From: CAZNLH01 sp964573995
GTDB lineage: Bacteria > Gemmatimonadota > CAZMKB01 > CAZNLH01
Direction of reading: 5' to 3'
Assembly: GCA_964573995.1 (NCBI GenBank)
Contig: CAZNLH010000009.1
Location: forward strand, 1 to 64,000
DNA length: 64,000 nt
Positions 1-7,676 of the stretch are shown piece after piece. The position numbers and the translations under genes are program-made. The stretch's first letter is position 1; every line of letters begins with the position of its first letter. Below the pieces are notes generated by a model. The model was not told the origin of the DNA. It was given only the letters and a program-made list of their open reading frames with translations, and ran no database searches.

Positions 1-485
1 CTGTGGAAGACCAATCTTCCGTCAGGGCCGATCTCCGAAGTAGCCCCCCCATCGCACGGCATTCCCTCCAAGACGTAAGTGTCGAGCACTTCCTGGATCC
101 CTTCCAAGTCATCGATTCTCACTCCCGCCTCATCGGTCAACCTGCCGCCGAATGTCTCACCATGCCTGTAGAAGGCCCTCTCAAGGGCCCTCCTGCCCTC
201 TTCACCGAACTTTCGCTCGATGGATCCCACCAATTCCACCTCACTACGCTCCACACGATCCACTTTGTCCTGCAGGAAGGCATGAATGGGCTGGTCACCG
301 ACCTGTTCCCCGAGCGGCCTTTCATCCCACCGAAATCCCGCCCTCTTCCCCACCTCATCGACGACTTCCCGCGCCCCGGGGCCGAGTTCCTCCACTACAC
401 TCTCGGCCACAAATCGATCCCTCTCGCCGACAATCCTGATCCGCTCCCACATAAGGTGGTGAATCGGTCCGAGAAAGTGGCTCAT
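1..485 (-). CDS. Unrecognised conserved-looking protein, C-terminus cut by window edge
   Basis: The first 161 codons of a minus-strand gene are visible; the rest lies beyond position 1. The protein begins MSHFLGPIHHLMWERIRIVG and continues as a charged, probably soluble, helical chain (many E, R and D) with no signal peptide or membrane segment. The start is chosen because AAAGGAG lies six bases upstream of the ATG at 485. I do not recognise the family. It sits 95 bp downstream of the NnrS-like gene on the same strand, so the two are probably cotranscribed. A longer plus-strand frame over the same DNA has no coding character and is treated as a shadow. Confidence 0.6.
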   Translation of the reverse strand, partial: MSHFLGPIHHLMWERIRIVGERDRFVAESVVEELGPGAREVVDEVGKRAGFRWDERPLGEQVGDQPIHAFLQDKVDRVERSEVELVGSIERKFGEEGRRALERAFYRHGETFGGRLTDEAGVRIDDLEGIQEVLDTYVLEGMPCDGGATSEIGPDGRLVFH

Positions 486-580
486 CTATTGCTCCTTTCT
501 ACGATAACCCTTGCTATTCTATTATTGTTCAAGATGTGCATTTACGCCCGTCAAATCAAGAAACCGCCGGCTTACAGCCC

Positions 581-2425
581 TCAAGATGCAGGGACACCGC
601 CACCCTCTTCATCTCCTCCGGAACAATACTTCTCGAGTGCCGCAATTACCTTGCCGGTCTCTATATTGTTGGACTTACACAGCCGCTCTATGGTTAAGAA
701 CTTCGGAAACCTCTCCGCATCCGGCAGGTCCCGAATCCCCATCTCCCTGAGGAGATCGGCCGCCTCGGGATGCTCCATCAATATCTCGAACACCCTTGTC
801 TTGGGCCCGAACATGGAGATAGTCGCGTCGATGTCGCTGGGCCATACGGCGGCCTCTTCCCGATCCTTCTCCTCCACGATCGATTCCTCACCGAGCCCCA
901 GGGTCCTCCAGATATTGACGGCAAAAATGGCAAAGGCAGCGAGTTCCAGGGAGCCACCCGTCGACGACAGGAAGTGCCCCGTCCTTCCGACGGATCCTCC
1001 AAGTGATTGGAAAAGTACCCTCATGACGTTGCCCACGGTGACCAGCAGGAAGACCCACGTCACCAGCAAGGTGCTGTAGATTCGCTTCCCCTCCCATACT
1101 GGCAACACCCGCTGCGCGAGCCCGAATATCATCATCGTCACAAAACCCATCGCCAGGGCGTGACGATAGGCATCTATGAACGAGTGCGGCAGGGGAGACC
1201 TGGCAACCACCTCGAATAGGGCCCCGCCGAGGCTCATTGCCATGGCGACAAGGAGCCAGGCATAGGCCAAGCGCATGTACCACGGGAAAAAGGAGTCACC
1301 TTCACCGATCCCCACCGGGCCCCTCCGTGGCTTGAAGATATTCAACGATGACACGGCCAGCAGCGAAGCGGCCGATTCCACCCCGAGCCCTATGTTGCGG
1401 ACCGTGGTTTCTCCACCGGTGAACGAGCCTGCCAACCACAGCAGGATTCCGGCGTTAAAGAGTATAAAAACGGCTCCTACTGACCTCCGATTCGCCTCCT
1501 CGATCCCCATGAACCCGGGGAGTATCCGGTAAGAGACCCCCAGGATCATCATCGTGATGAAACCGAGGAACTGTACGTGGCGAAATATCTCATCCATCCC
1601 CGGAGTGAGCAGCGGCATATTCCGTTCCACCATCCCGAGGACCAATACGATATTCATCACTACCGAGACCAGGGCCCATGCGAGTGAGGCCAGGATGAAC
1701 ATCTCGTAGTATTCGAGGCCGCCCCTTGCGCCCCTGACCGTCACGACCATGCTCGAAATAAAGGCAAGGTAGCCGATCAACAGCAGGATCGCTGAACTTA
1801 CGAAGAGGCCAGCAAATATAGGACCATCACGGAGCCATGGTTGCGCAAAAAAGCGCATCAGGAGGGCGGTGGCGACGAGTATCATCGAGAGGTGGACCGT
1901 CCCGGGTAACCTCAGGGGGGTATTCTTGAACCTGGGAATCGCATGGTAGGCAAACCCCATTATGAAGAACCCGACCCAGCCATAGACCTGGACATCGGCA
2001 TGGGTCTCCGCAAGGACCAGCCTGTCAAGGCTCAAGCCGCCTTCCATCCCTCCCCTCAAGAGTATCCATAACCCCCAGGTTGCTCCACCCGTCATTGCAC
2101 AGACGATGGCCGCCCTCACGAATCCACGGTAAAGTATGTTATCATCCTTGACCTCCCCAGCATGTTCGCCCGTCACCCCTGCCTGACCAGCGCTTATTGC
2201 CGCCCGGACATCCTCCATCAAACGTCCGCAATCGACCTTGTGCGCCTGGGCGAAGAAGGCCAGAGACTCGGGTGGTCCATACTTCCCCCCGCAACCGGCA
2301 ATCCCGTACTTTTCGAACACGGCCATTGCCTGAGGATACCTGATATTTACATCCCGGACGGTCATATCTGGTGTTATGCCGCCGTCGGTCTCGTCCCGTT
2401 TCTCTTCCATTTTTATCACACTCAT
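581..2425 (-). CDS. NnrS-like multi-pass membrane protein with DUF1858-type domains at both ends
   Basis: This 614-residue protein has three parts. An N-terminal small domain of the DUF1858/DUF542 kind (about residues 18-80; Cys45 in YGIAGCGG and Cys66) is followed by a roughly 12-helix membrane core (about 100-490). A second DUF1858-like domain lies near the C-terminus (about 525-595, FEILMEHPEAADLLREMGI). The core carries NnrS hallmarks such as HALAMGFVTMMIFGLAQRVL and FLGFITMMILGVSYRILPGF, repeated twice. NnrS proteins bind haem and copper and are linked to nitric-oxide stress. DUF1858 domains often sit on hybrid-cluster and RIC-type proteins. A role in NO or nitrosative-stress handling is therefore inferred. 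An alternative start is the ATG at 2410; neither start has a strong ribosome site. Confidence 0.8.
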   Translation of the reverse strand: MSVIKMEEKRDETDGGITPDMTVRDVNIRYPQAMAVFEKYGIAGCGGKYGPPESLAFFAQAHKVDCGRLMEDVRAAISAGQAGVTGEHAGEVKDDNILYRGFVRAAIVCAMTGGATWGLWILLRGGMEGGLSLDRLVLAETHADVQVYGWVGFFIMGFAYHAIPRFKNTPLRLPGTVHLSMILVATALLMRFFAQPWLRDGPIFAGLFVSSAILLLIGYLAFISSMVVTVRGARGGLEYYEMFILASLAWALVSVVMNIVLVLGMVERNMPLLTPGMDEIFRHVQFLGFITMMILGVSYRILPGFMGIEEANRRSVGAVFILFNAGILLWLAGSFTGGETTVRNIGLGVESAASLLAVSSLNIFKPRRGPVGIGEGDSFFPWYMRLAYAWLLVAMAMSLGGALFEVVARSPLPHSFIDAYRHALAMGFVTMMIFGLAQRVLPVWEGKRIYSTLLVTWVFLLVTVGNVMRVLFQSLGGSVGRTGHFLSSTGGSLELAAFAIFAVNIWRTLGLGEESIVEEKDREEAAVWPSDIDATISMFGPKTRVFEILMEHPEAADLLREMGIRDLPDAERFPKFLTIERLCKSNNIETGKVIAALEKYCSGGDEEGGGVPAS

Positions 2426-2627
2426 TCCCGGTGCCTATTCAAGTCAGCCGCAATAATATATAACACTATCAGCCTTTAAACGCTACTCCTCGAGGATCCT
2501 AATGTGGTGTCCCGGAAGTCTCCTGCCCATTTGCGTGGGTGGCGCCGATGGGGGTGTTCGGCGACAGGACCCGCGCAGTTCACCGCAGAACAATTGCGAA
2601 ATTACTTCCGGGGCACGATACTAATGT
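2426..2627. other. Intergenic, no gene seen
   Basis: This is part of the 490-bp gap between the NnrS-like gene and the ArsR gene, which point away from each other, so promoters for both should lie here. I see no convincing coding frame. The part next to the ArsR gene (about 2810-2880) is strikingly AT-rich for this window, which fits a promoter region. The centre of the gap holds a copy of a dispersed repeat, listed separately. Confidence 0.5.
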
Positions 2628-2719
2628 CTCGCTTCCAAAGTCAGCGTGCGTTCTTCTCCCAAGGGCAAAACACTCCTATAGGGGCTGCTACCTGATTCCC
2701 ACACGGTGTGCTCAGTCCT
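2628..2719. repeat. Degenerate dispersed repeat, copy A
   Basis: The stretch beginning CTCGCTTCCAAAG and running through AAGGGCAAAACACTCC to CTGATTCC...CAGTCCT matches 37520-37690 (copy B) along most of its length by eye. Copy A lacks about 85 bp that copy B has between the two halves. Both copies are in intergenic DNA. No terminal inverted repeat or intact transposase accompanies either copy. It could be a decayed mobile element or a degraded gene. Confidence 0.5.
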
Positions 2720-2915
2720 AAAAGTCACCTGAATAACTGAAACTTACGCAGATGAACATTAGAATTGCAAGGGTATGTATGAATGAGGGAATTGACATGA
2801 AGGAAAAAGGAGTTATATTATATATCAATTAGTTAATTAGTCAATGGCCCAATTTTTGCAATTGTTTTCTATATACTAACTTGCCGGGAACAAACAACAG
2901 AACAGGACAAGCCAA

Positions 2916-3389
2916 ATGAATCCAGAGATGATCGAAGAGGTAGTAGAAATCTTCAAGGTGCTTTCTGATCCGACAAGGCTCGGCCTTCTCCTTGCACTAC
3001 GCGACGGTGAAATGAATGTAGGAGAACTGGCCGTGTACTCGAAGACAAGCCTAGCCAATGTCTCCAAGCACCTCTCTTTCATGAGGCGGACTGGAATCGT
3101 AACCAGGAGAAAGGTAAAAAACCAGGTCTATTACAACCTCCGAAGCGAGTGTGTCCTTGAAATCTGCGACACACTATGCAGGGACTATGTGAGGGGATTC
3201 AAGACCGGGGTTCTCTTGGATGTAGATCGAAAGACACGGGATGCGCATGAAGGGTCGGAACCGGGCCCGGAAAAGGACCCTCACGAAAGAAAAGCCGAAG
3301 GCGCCGGCAGGGATTTGCGAGAATCGAGCGAAGGGAGGCCGGAAGTGGAGATTCTCCAGCCCAGGCTGAATGGATTGAACGAGAATTGA
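2916..3389 (+). CDS. ArsR/SmtB-family transcriptional regulator
   Basis: This is a 157-residue protein with a typical ArsR winged helix over residues 1-85 (LSDPTRLGLLLALRDGEMNV, SLANVSKHLSFMRRTGIVTR, GRKVKNQVYYNL-type wing). The CxC or ELCVCDL metal site in helix alpha3 is absent. Cysteines occur instead just after the wing (SECVLEICDTLC), so thiol or redox sensing is possible but unproven. The last 45-50 residues form a charged, low-complexity tail beyond the usual family length. It is followed closely by a small membrane protein and an FmdB-type gene on the same strand, and it diverges from the NnrS-like gene, which is a candidate target. Confidence 0.88.
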   Translation: MNPEMIEEVVEIFKVLSDPTRLGLLLALRDGEMNVGELAVYSKTSLANVSKHLSFMRRTGIVTRRKVKNQVYYNLRSECVLEICDTLCRDYVRGFKTGVLLDVDRKTRDAHEGSEPGPEKDPHERKAEGAGRDLRESSEGRPEVEILQPRLNGLNEN

Positions 3390-3407
3390 GCGGATGAAAG
3401 GAACCAA

Positions 3408-3506
3408 ATGGACACCATGAGATATCTCCTTATTTTCATTGTTTTTCTTGCCGGGTGGTATATCATCAACCGGTTCATCTTTCCGAAATTAGGCATCTCC
3501 ACCTGA
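3408..3506 (+). CDS. 32-residue single-span membrane protein
   Basis: This short frame encodes MDTMRYLLIFIVFLAGWYII followed by NRFIFPKLGIST. That is one hydrophobic helix with a basic, short C-terminus. AAAGGA lies five bases before the ATG, and the gene sits between the ArsR and FmdB genes with 18 bp on the left. Similar tiny membrane proteins are often missed in annotation. No function can be assigned. A second ATG lies four codons in (3417). Confidence 0.55.
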   Translation: MDTMRYLLIFIVFLAGWYIINRFIFPKLGIST

Positions 3507-3593
3507 ATCGCCCCGGCAAATGATGCCGGGTCCCGGCATGACGGAGGAGAAGGAGAAACAACCCATGATACACGATAAGTGGAGGAATTTGCC

Positions 3594-3782
3594 ATGCCGA
3601 TCTTTGAATACGAATGCCTGAATTGCAGAGAAAAATTCGAGCGGTTCACCAAGAAACGAGAACCGGGAGAGAAGATAACATGCCCATCATGCGGGTATGA
3701 TTGGACAAAGAGGATATTTAGTGCGTTTAACGCGTCTTCGACCAATCAGTCAAGGTCGTGTGACACGACCAAATTCGGGTGA
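3594..3782 (+). CDS. FmdB-family zinc-ribbon protein
   Basis: The 62-residue protein begins MPIFEYECLNCREKFERFTK, the classic FmdB start, with two CxxC knuckles (Cys8/Cys11 and Cys30/Cys33 in ITCPSCG) expected to bind one zinc ion. The short C-terminal tail is Ser/Thr/Asn-rich. GGAGG lies eight bases upstream of the ATG at 3594; an upstream in-frame ATG at 3579 has no ribosome site. Family members are described as putative regulatory proteins, but their role is largely unknown. It is the last gene of the small ArsR cluster. Confidence 0.85.
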   Translation: MPIFEYECLNCREKFERFTKKREPGEKITCPSCGYDWTKRIFSAFNASSTNQSRSCDTTKFG

Positions 3783-3871
3783 GGCGCGTGACCGGGCGGT
3801 CCGTCCGGAGAGATGCAAGGAACACCTTCAGTATGGACAAAAGAACCGGGGAAACCCCGGAATTGAACGTC

Positions 3872-3900
3872 TTGACATCCCGGACCTGACTTTGTAACTT
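3872..3900 (+). promoter_or_regulatory. Candidate sigma70 promoter for the first redox operon
   Basis: TTGACA (3872-3877), a 17-bp spacer and TAACTT (3895-3900). The -35 is perfect; the -10 keeps only T-A...T. It lies in the 411-bp gap (3783-4193) ahead of the ferredoxin/NrfD fusion, which would have a leader of about 290 nt. I see no gene in the rest of that gap. Confidence 0.35.
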
Positions 3901-4193
3901 TTAAAGTTCTGGGCAGACCTCCATGACGGAGGACGCTCGAGTCCGGAATCCCCTCGAGAAATTCCCCATCCCCGCTGTTGTTTCACACCCTTGACCCTCT
4001 ATACTGCTACCCCGGAAGTGGTTCCCTTCGGAAATTACCGTACAATGCCTGAGAAATCCGCAACGGATCCAGAGACCCCAGGTGGTCTGCAATATGCTGA
4101 TGAACAAGTGGGACCGCGCAATGGATGACGGTAGGGGCCCCTCGATAGTTCATTGCCTCTGTTCATCCCTTGCAAGGATATCGGAGAGAAGAG

Positions 4194-6443
4194 ATGAATA
4201 CTGATCGACGGAACTTCCTGAAATGGATGGGGGCGGCAGGATGCACGGCCCTGACTGGGATGGCCACCCCGGCGACGGCCGAAGAAAAGTCCCGGAACCC
4301 CTCTCCGGACTGGATGGGCGTGCTGGTAGACACGACAATCTGCATAGGCTGCCGCAAGTGCGAATGGGCCTGCAATACAACCCATCACCTCCCGGTACAA
4401 CCACTGGAGACCTTCGAGGACAAGTCGGTATTCGCAAAGAAGAGACGCCCAACCGCCGGCGCCTACACAGTCGTGAACCGATACACTGGTCTAAGAAAAG
4501 ACGGGAACCCGATCGACGTCAAGGTCCAGTGCTTCCACTGCAACACCCCTGCCTGCTATTCCTCGTGCATCGTAACCGCCTACACGAAGCAGGCCAACGG
4601 AGCGGTGACCTACGACCCGAGTCGCTGCATGGGATGCCGATATTGCATGATAGCGTGCCCATTCCAGATCCCGGCCTACGAATACAACAACCCACTGACT
4701 CCCCGGATTCGCAAATGCACATTCTGTTTCGAACGGATCACAAAGCCCAACGGCGCACCAGCCTGCGTGGAGATCTGTCCCGTGCAGTGCCTGACCTTTG
4801 GAAGGCGCGAGGACCTCATCGTACTGGCAAGGCAAAAGATCCAGGAACACCCCGAGGTATACACAGACCATATATATGGTGAGCACGAGGCGGGGGGGAC
4901 CTCATGGCTTTACCTTGCAAGCGTGCCGTTCGATCAGTTAGGCTTCGTAAAGGTTGGAACGAAGCCGGTTCCCAGGCTGACGGAGACGATTCAGCACGGT
5001 ATCTTCCGATATTTTATCCCACCCCTCTCCCTCTATTCCATACTAGGCGGGATCATGTGGCTGACCAGGGAAGAGGAGGATCCGCCCGGCGACTGCGGGG
5101 CCCTGCCAACCTCGACCTATTCCCCACCGAGAATAAGGTCGATCCCGGACAAGAGGCGCCCGGCCAGCCTGGCAGGGAACAACGATCCCGCGGAGGACGT
5201 GGCGATCCAGAACGAAACGGCGACCAACCACCACTTCCGCGCCGCTCCAGTTGCGAAGAAACTAATGACACCCGGCGTGTGGCTATTGCTCGCAATGATG
5301 GCGGCCGCCGGGGTTGCCGCCTACTTCCGCTTTTTCAGGGGCTTGGGGGCCGTCACCAACCTCAACAACCAGTACCCGTGGGGAATTTGGATCGGGATCG
5401 ACGTGGCGGGTGGCGTCGCGCTTGCAGCCGGCGGCTTCACCACCGCGGCACTGGCCCATATCTTTCACCGCGAGCGATATGAACCGATCGTGAGGCCCGC
5501 GCTGCTGACCGCCATGCTGGGGTACACGTTCGTGGCGATCGGGTTGTTGTTCGACCTCGGAAAATATTACAACATATGGCATCCCATTGTCCCCCGGATG
5601 TGGTCGGGACACTCGGTCCTCTTCGAGGTGGGCATGTGCGTCATGTTCTACCTGACCGTCCTCTACATCGAATTCATGCCGATAGTCTTCGAGCGCTTCA
5701 TCGGCAGGGTCAACTTCCCAACGATCATGGCATGGTTGAATGAACCGGTCGATCGGCTCCTGAGGCTCTTGCAGAAGATGCTGCACCGCACCATGTCCGT
5801 CTTCATCATCGCAGGCGTGGTGCTCTCCTGCCTGCACCAATCCTCGCTCGGTTCCCTCTTGCTGATTGCCCCCACCAAGGTGCACCCCCTGTGGTGGACC
5901 CCTATCCTGCCGATCCTATTCCTGCTGTCGGCAATAGCCGTGGGTTACCCGATGGTCGTCTTCGAGTCGATGATAGCCTCGCGGGCATTCGGCCGAAGAC
6001 CTGAAATAGAAGTACTGTCCCCGCTTGCGAAGATAATCCCCATAATCCTGGCCACCTATCTGGGTTTCAAGATCGGGGACATGGCCATACGCGGAACGTT
6101 CCGATACCTCAACGATGGGTCGTTCGAGTCTACCATGTTCCTGATAGAACTCGTGGGTGGCGTGATCATACCCCTCTCCCTCCTGTTCATGGAGCGTATA
6201 CGGCGCAACCCGGCCGGCCTGTTCATCGCCTCTACCCTCATCATCCTGGGGGTCGCCTTAAACCGTATCAATGTCTTCATCACGGCCTATTCACCCCCTT
6301 ATGCGGAAAGACCATATTTCCCGGCCATAGGAGAGATCACCATCACGGCGGGGTTGATCGCGTGCCTGATATTCTGTTATAGAGTGATAGTGACACACTT
6401 TCCCGTGCTCAGCGCCCACGGACCATATATCGAAAGAAACTGA
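4194..6443 (+). CDS. Fused HybA-like ferredoxin and HybB/NrfD-like quinone-reactive membrane protein
   Basis: The 749-residue chain joins two subunits that are normally separate. Residues 1-40 hold a Tat signal (RRNFLKWMG). Residues 50-240 carry sixteen cysteines in four groups (CIGCRKCEWAC, CFHCNTPACYSSC, CMGCRYCMIACP, KCTFC...CVEICP) for four [4Fe-4S] clusters. A HybA-type C-terminal helix (near IFRYFIPPLSLYSILGGIMW) is followed by a polar linker of about 80 residues. An NrfD/HybB domain of about ten helices then begins at MTPGVWLLLAMM, with the conserved QYPWGIWIGIDV and LHQSSLGSL motifs. HybB/NrfD domains exchange electrons with membrane quinone and pass them to the periplasmic ferredoxin. 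The start at 4194 is chosen for its GGAGAG site and the Tat position. The 13-haem cytochrome follows 34 bp later and is the likely partner. Confidence 0.9.
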   Translation: MNTDRRNFLKWMGAAGCTALTGMATPATAEEKSRNPSPDWMGVLVDTTICIGCRKCEWACNTTHHLPVQPLETFEDKSVFAKKRRPTAGAYTVVNRYTGLRKDGNPIDVKVQCFHCNTPACYSSCIVTAYTKQANGAVTYDPSRCMGCRYCMIACPFQIPAYEYNNPLTPRIRKCTFCFERITKPNGAPACVEICPVQCLTFGRREDLIVLARQKIQEHPEVYTDHIYGEHEAGGTSWLYLASVPFDQLGFVKVGTKPVPRLTETIQHGIFRYFIPPLSLYSILGGIMWLTREEEDPPGDCGALPTSTYSPPRIRSIPDKRRPASLAGNNDPAEDVAIQNETATNHHFRAAPVAKKLMTPGVWLLLAMMAAAGVAAYFRFFRGLGAVTNLNNQYPWGIWIGIDVAGGVALAAGGFTTAALAHIFHRERYEPIVRPALLTAMLGYTFVAIGLLFDLGKYYNIWHPIVPRMWSGHSVLFEVGMCVMFYLTVLYIEFMPIVFERFIGRVNFPTIMAWLNEPVDRLLRLLQKMLHRTMSVFIIAGVVLSCLHQSSLGSLLLIAPTKVHPLWWTPILPILFLLSAIAVGYPMVVFESMIASRAFGRRPEIEVLSPLAKIIPIILATYLGFKIGDMAIRGTFRYLNDGSFESTMFLIELVGGVIIPLSLLFMERIRRNPAGLFIASTLIILGVALNRINVFITAYSPPYAERPYFPAIGEITITAGLIACLIFCYRVIVTHFPVLSAHGPYIERN

Positions 6444-6477
6444 ATAGACTGGGTATCCCGCAATAGAGGGAAGGAAA

Positions 6478-7623
6478 ATGAGAAGGCTTGGATTGATACT
6501 ATCGTTGCTCATCGTGGGTTCTCTCGTCGGGCTCACCTCGACCGACCGCGTGGCGACCGGCCAGGAGAAGAACGAGCCTCTCCCCCAATCATCCAAGGAT
6601 TGTGGAAAATGTCACACCTGCGACAACCCCCTGCCGGACAATCCGTGTCTCCACGAGTGTCCCCGGATGGAGAAGGAGATCGTCCCCTCCGAGGCGGTGT
6701 CGGTCGAGAGTTCTCCAGATACGGTCATCCTGAAGGAACTCTCAAATCTATACATGCCGGTCGTATTTCCGCACAGACTTCACGCCAGGATGTCGGTCAT
6801 GGGGGGCGGCTGCACCCTCTGTCACCACTACACGCCGACCAAGGAATCCCATCCCCCCTGCAAGAAATGCCATCAGAAGGGGATAAGCATGGGAGACCTC
6901 CGGAAGCCGGGATTGAAGGGGGCCTATCACCGACAATGCCTTGGATGTCACCGAGACTGGAGCCATACCACCGAATGCGCCGTATGCCACGTAAAAAGGG
7001 CCGGCGGCCCCCTGGCCCCCACCGTGAAAGACCAGTCCGATATCATCGGCGTGGAGCACCCGATCATTACGGTCCCGGAGACCAAGATATATCAGACCAA
7101 GTACACCAAGGGCCCCATAGTAACCTTCCACCATGAAGAACACATCCAACTGTTCGATCTTCGCTGCGTTGACTGCCACAAGAAGGAGAACTGCGGCAAG
7201 TGTCACTACATGGGGAAACACAACGTAACGGAGGCTGGCCATCCTTCCCACCACCAGCCATGCTTTTCATGCCATGAAGGCTACAGTTGCGACTTCTGCC
7301 ATAGGATGAAGGAACGCCCGAAGTTCACGCACGTAGAGGTTGGATGGCCCCAGAACAAGTACCACAGGAAACTCGTCTGCCGTGCCTGTCACCCGAGGGG
7401 ACGAAAGATAGGAAAACTCAACACCGAGTGTACCTCGTGTCATATGAATTGGTACCCGGGGAGCTTCAACCACATGATGACCGGCGTGAACCTCGGCGAC
7501 TGTCACGAAGGCCTCGACTGCTCGGGTTGCCATGTAGACCGGGAGTTCGATGCCAAGCCGACATGCAACAATTGCCACGATGACGGCCGGTCTTACCCGA
7601 GCAGCCCGCTATGCCGAAGATAG
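6478..7623 (+). CDS. 13-haem c-type cytochrome
   Basis: This 381-residue exported protein has an N-terminal signal segment (MRRLGLILSLLIVGSLVG) and thirteen CXXCH haem-attachment motifs, by my count: CGKCH, CTLCH, CKKCH, CLGCH, CAVCH, CVDCH, CGKCH, CFSCH, CDFCH, CRACH, CTSCH, CSGCH and CNNCH. Many further histidines can serve as distal ligands. It has no C-terminal membrane helix, so it should be periplasmic or extracellular. It is cotranscribed with the ferredoxin/NrfD fusion, as in Hmc-type and Geobacter Cbc-type complexes, where a multihaem cytochrome takes electrons from the ferredoxin subunit. Terminal acceptor unknown. Confidence 0.92.
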   Translation: MRRLGLILSLLIVGSLVGLTSTDRVATGQEKNEPLPQSSKDCGKCHTCDNPLPDNPCLHECPRMEKEIVPSEAVSVESSPDTVILKELSNLYMPVVFPHRLHARMSVMGGGCTLCHHYTPTKESHPPCKKCHQKGISMGDLRKPGLKGAYHRQCLGCHRDWSHTTECAVCHVKRAGGPLAPTVKDQSDIIGVEHPIITVPETKIYQTKYTKGPIVTFHHEEHIQLFDLRCVDCHKKENCGKCHYMGKHNVTEAGHPSHHQPCFSCHEGYSCDFCHRMKERPKFTHVEVGWPQNKYHRKLVCRACHPRGRKIGKLNTECTSCHMNWYPGSFNHMMTGVNLGDCHEGLDCSGCHVDREFDAKPTCNNCHDDGRSYPSSPLCRR

Positions 7624-7676
7624 GGATCTAATCTCTTGGGTCCCAACGGGATGCGGAGGGGGTTGCCGCACCGGCG

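Noticed and set aside
3..1079. Long plus-strand frame over the left edge
   Set aside because: It is antisense to the NnrS-like gene and its neighbour, is Pro/Ser/Arg-rich, and lacks a ribosome site; the minus strand carries clear protein families.
4223..5482. Two long plus-strand frames inside the ferredoxin/NrfD gene
   Set aside because: They are low-complexity Arg/Pro/Gly shadows of the real frame, whose cluster cysteines and membrane helices are unmistakable.
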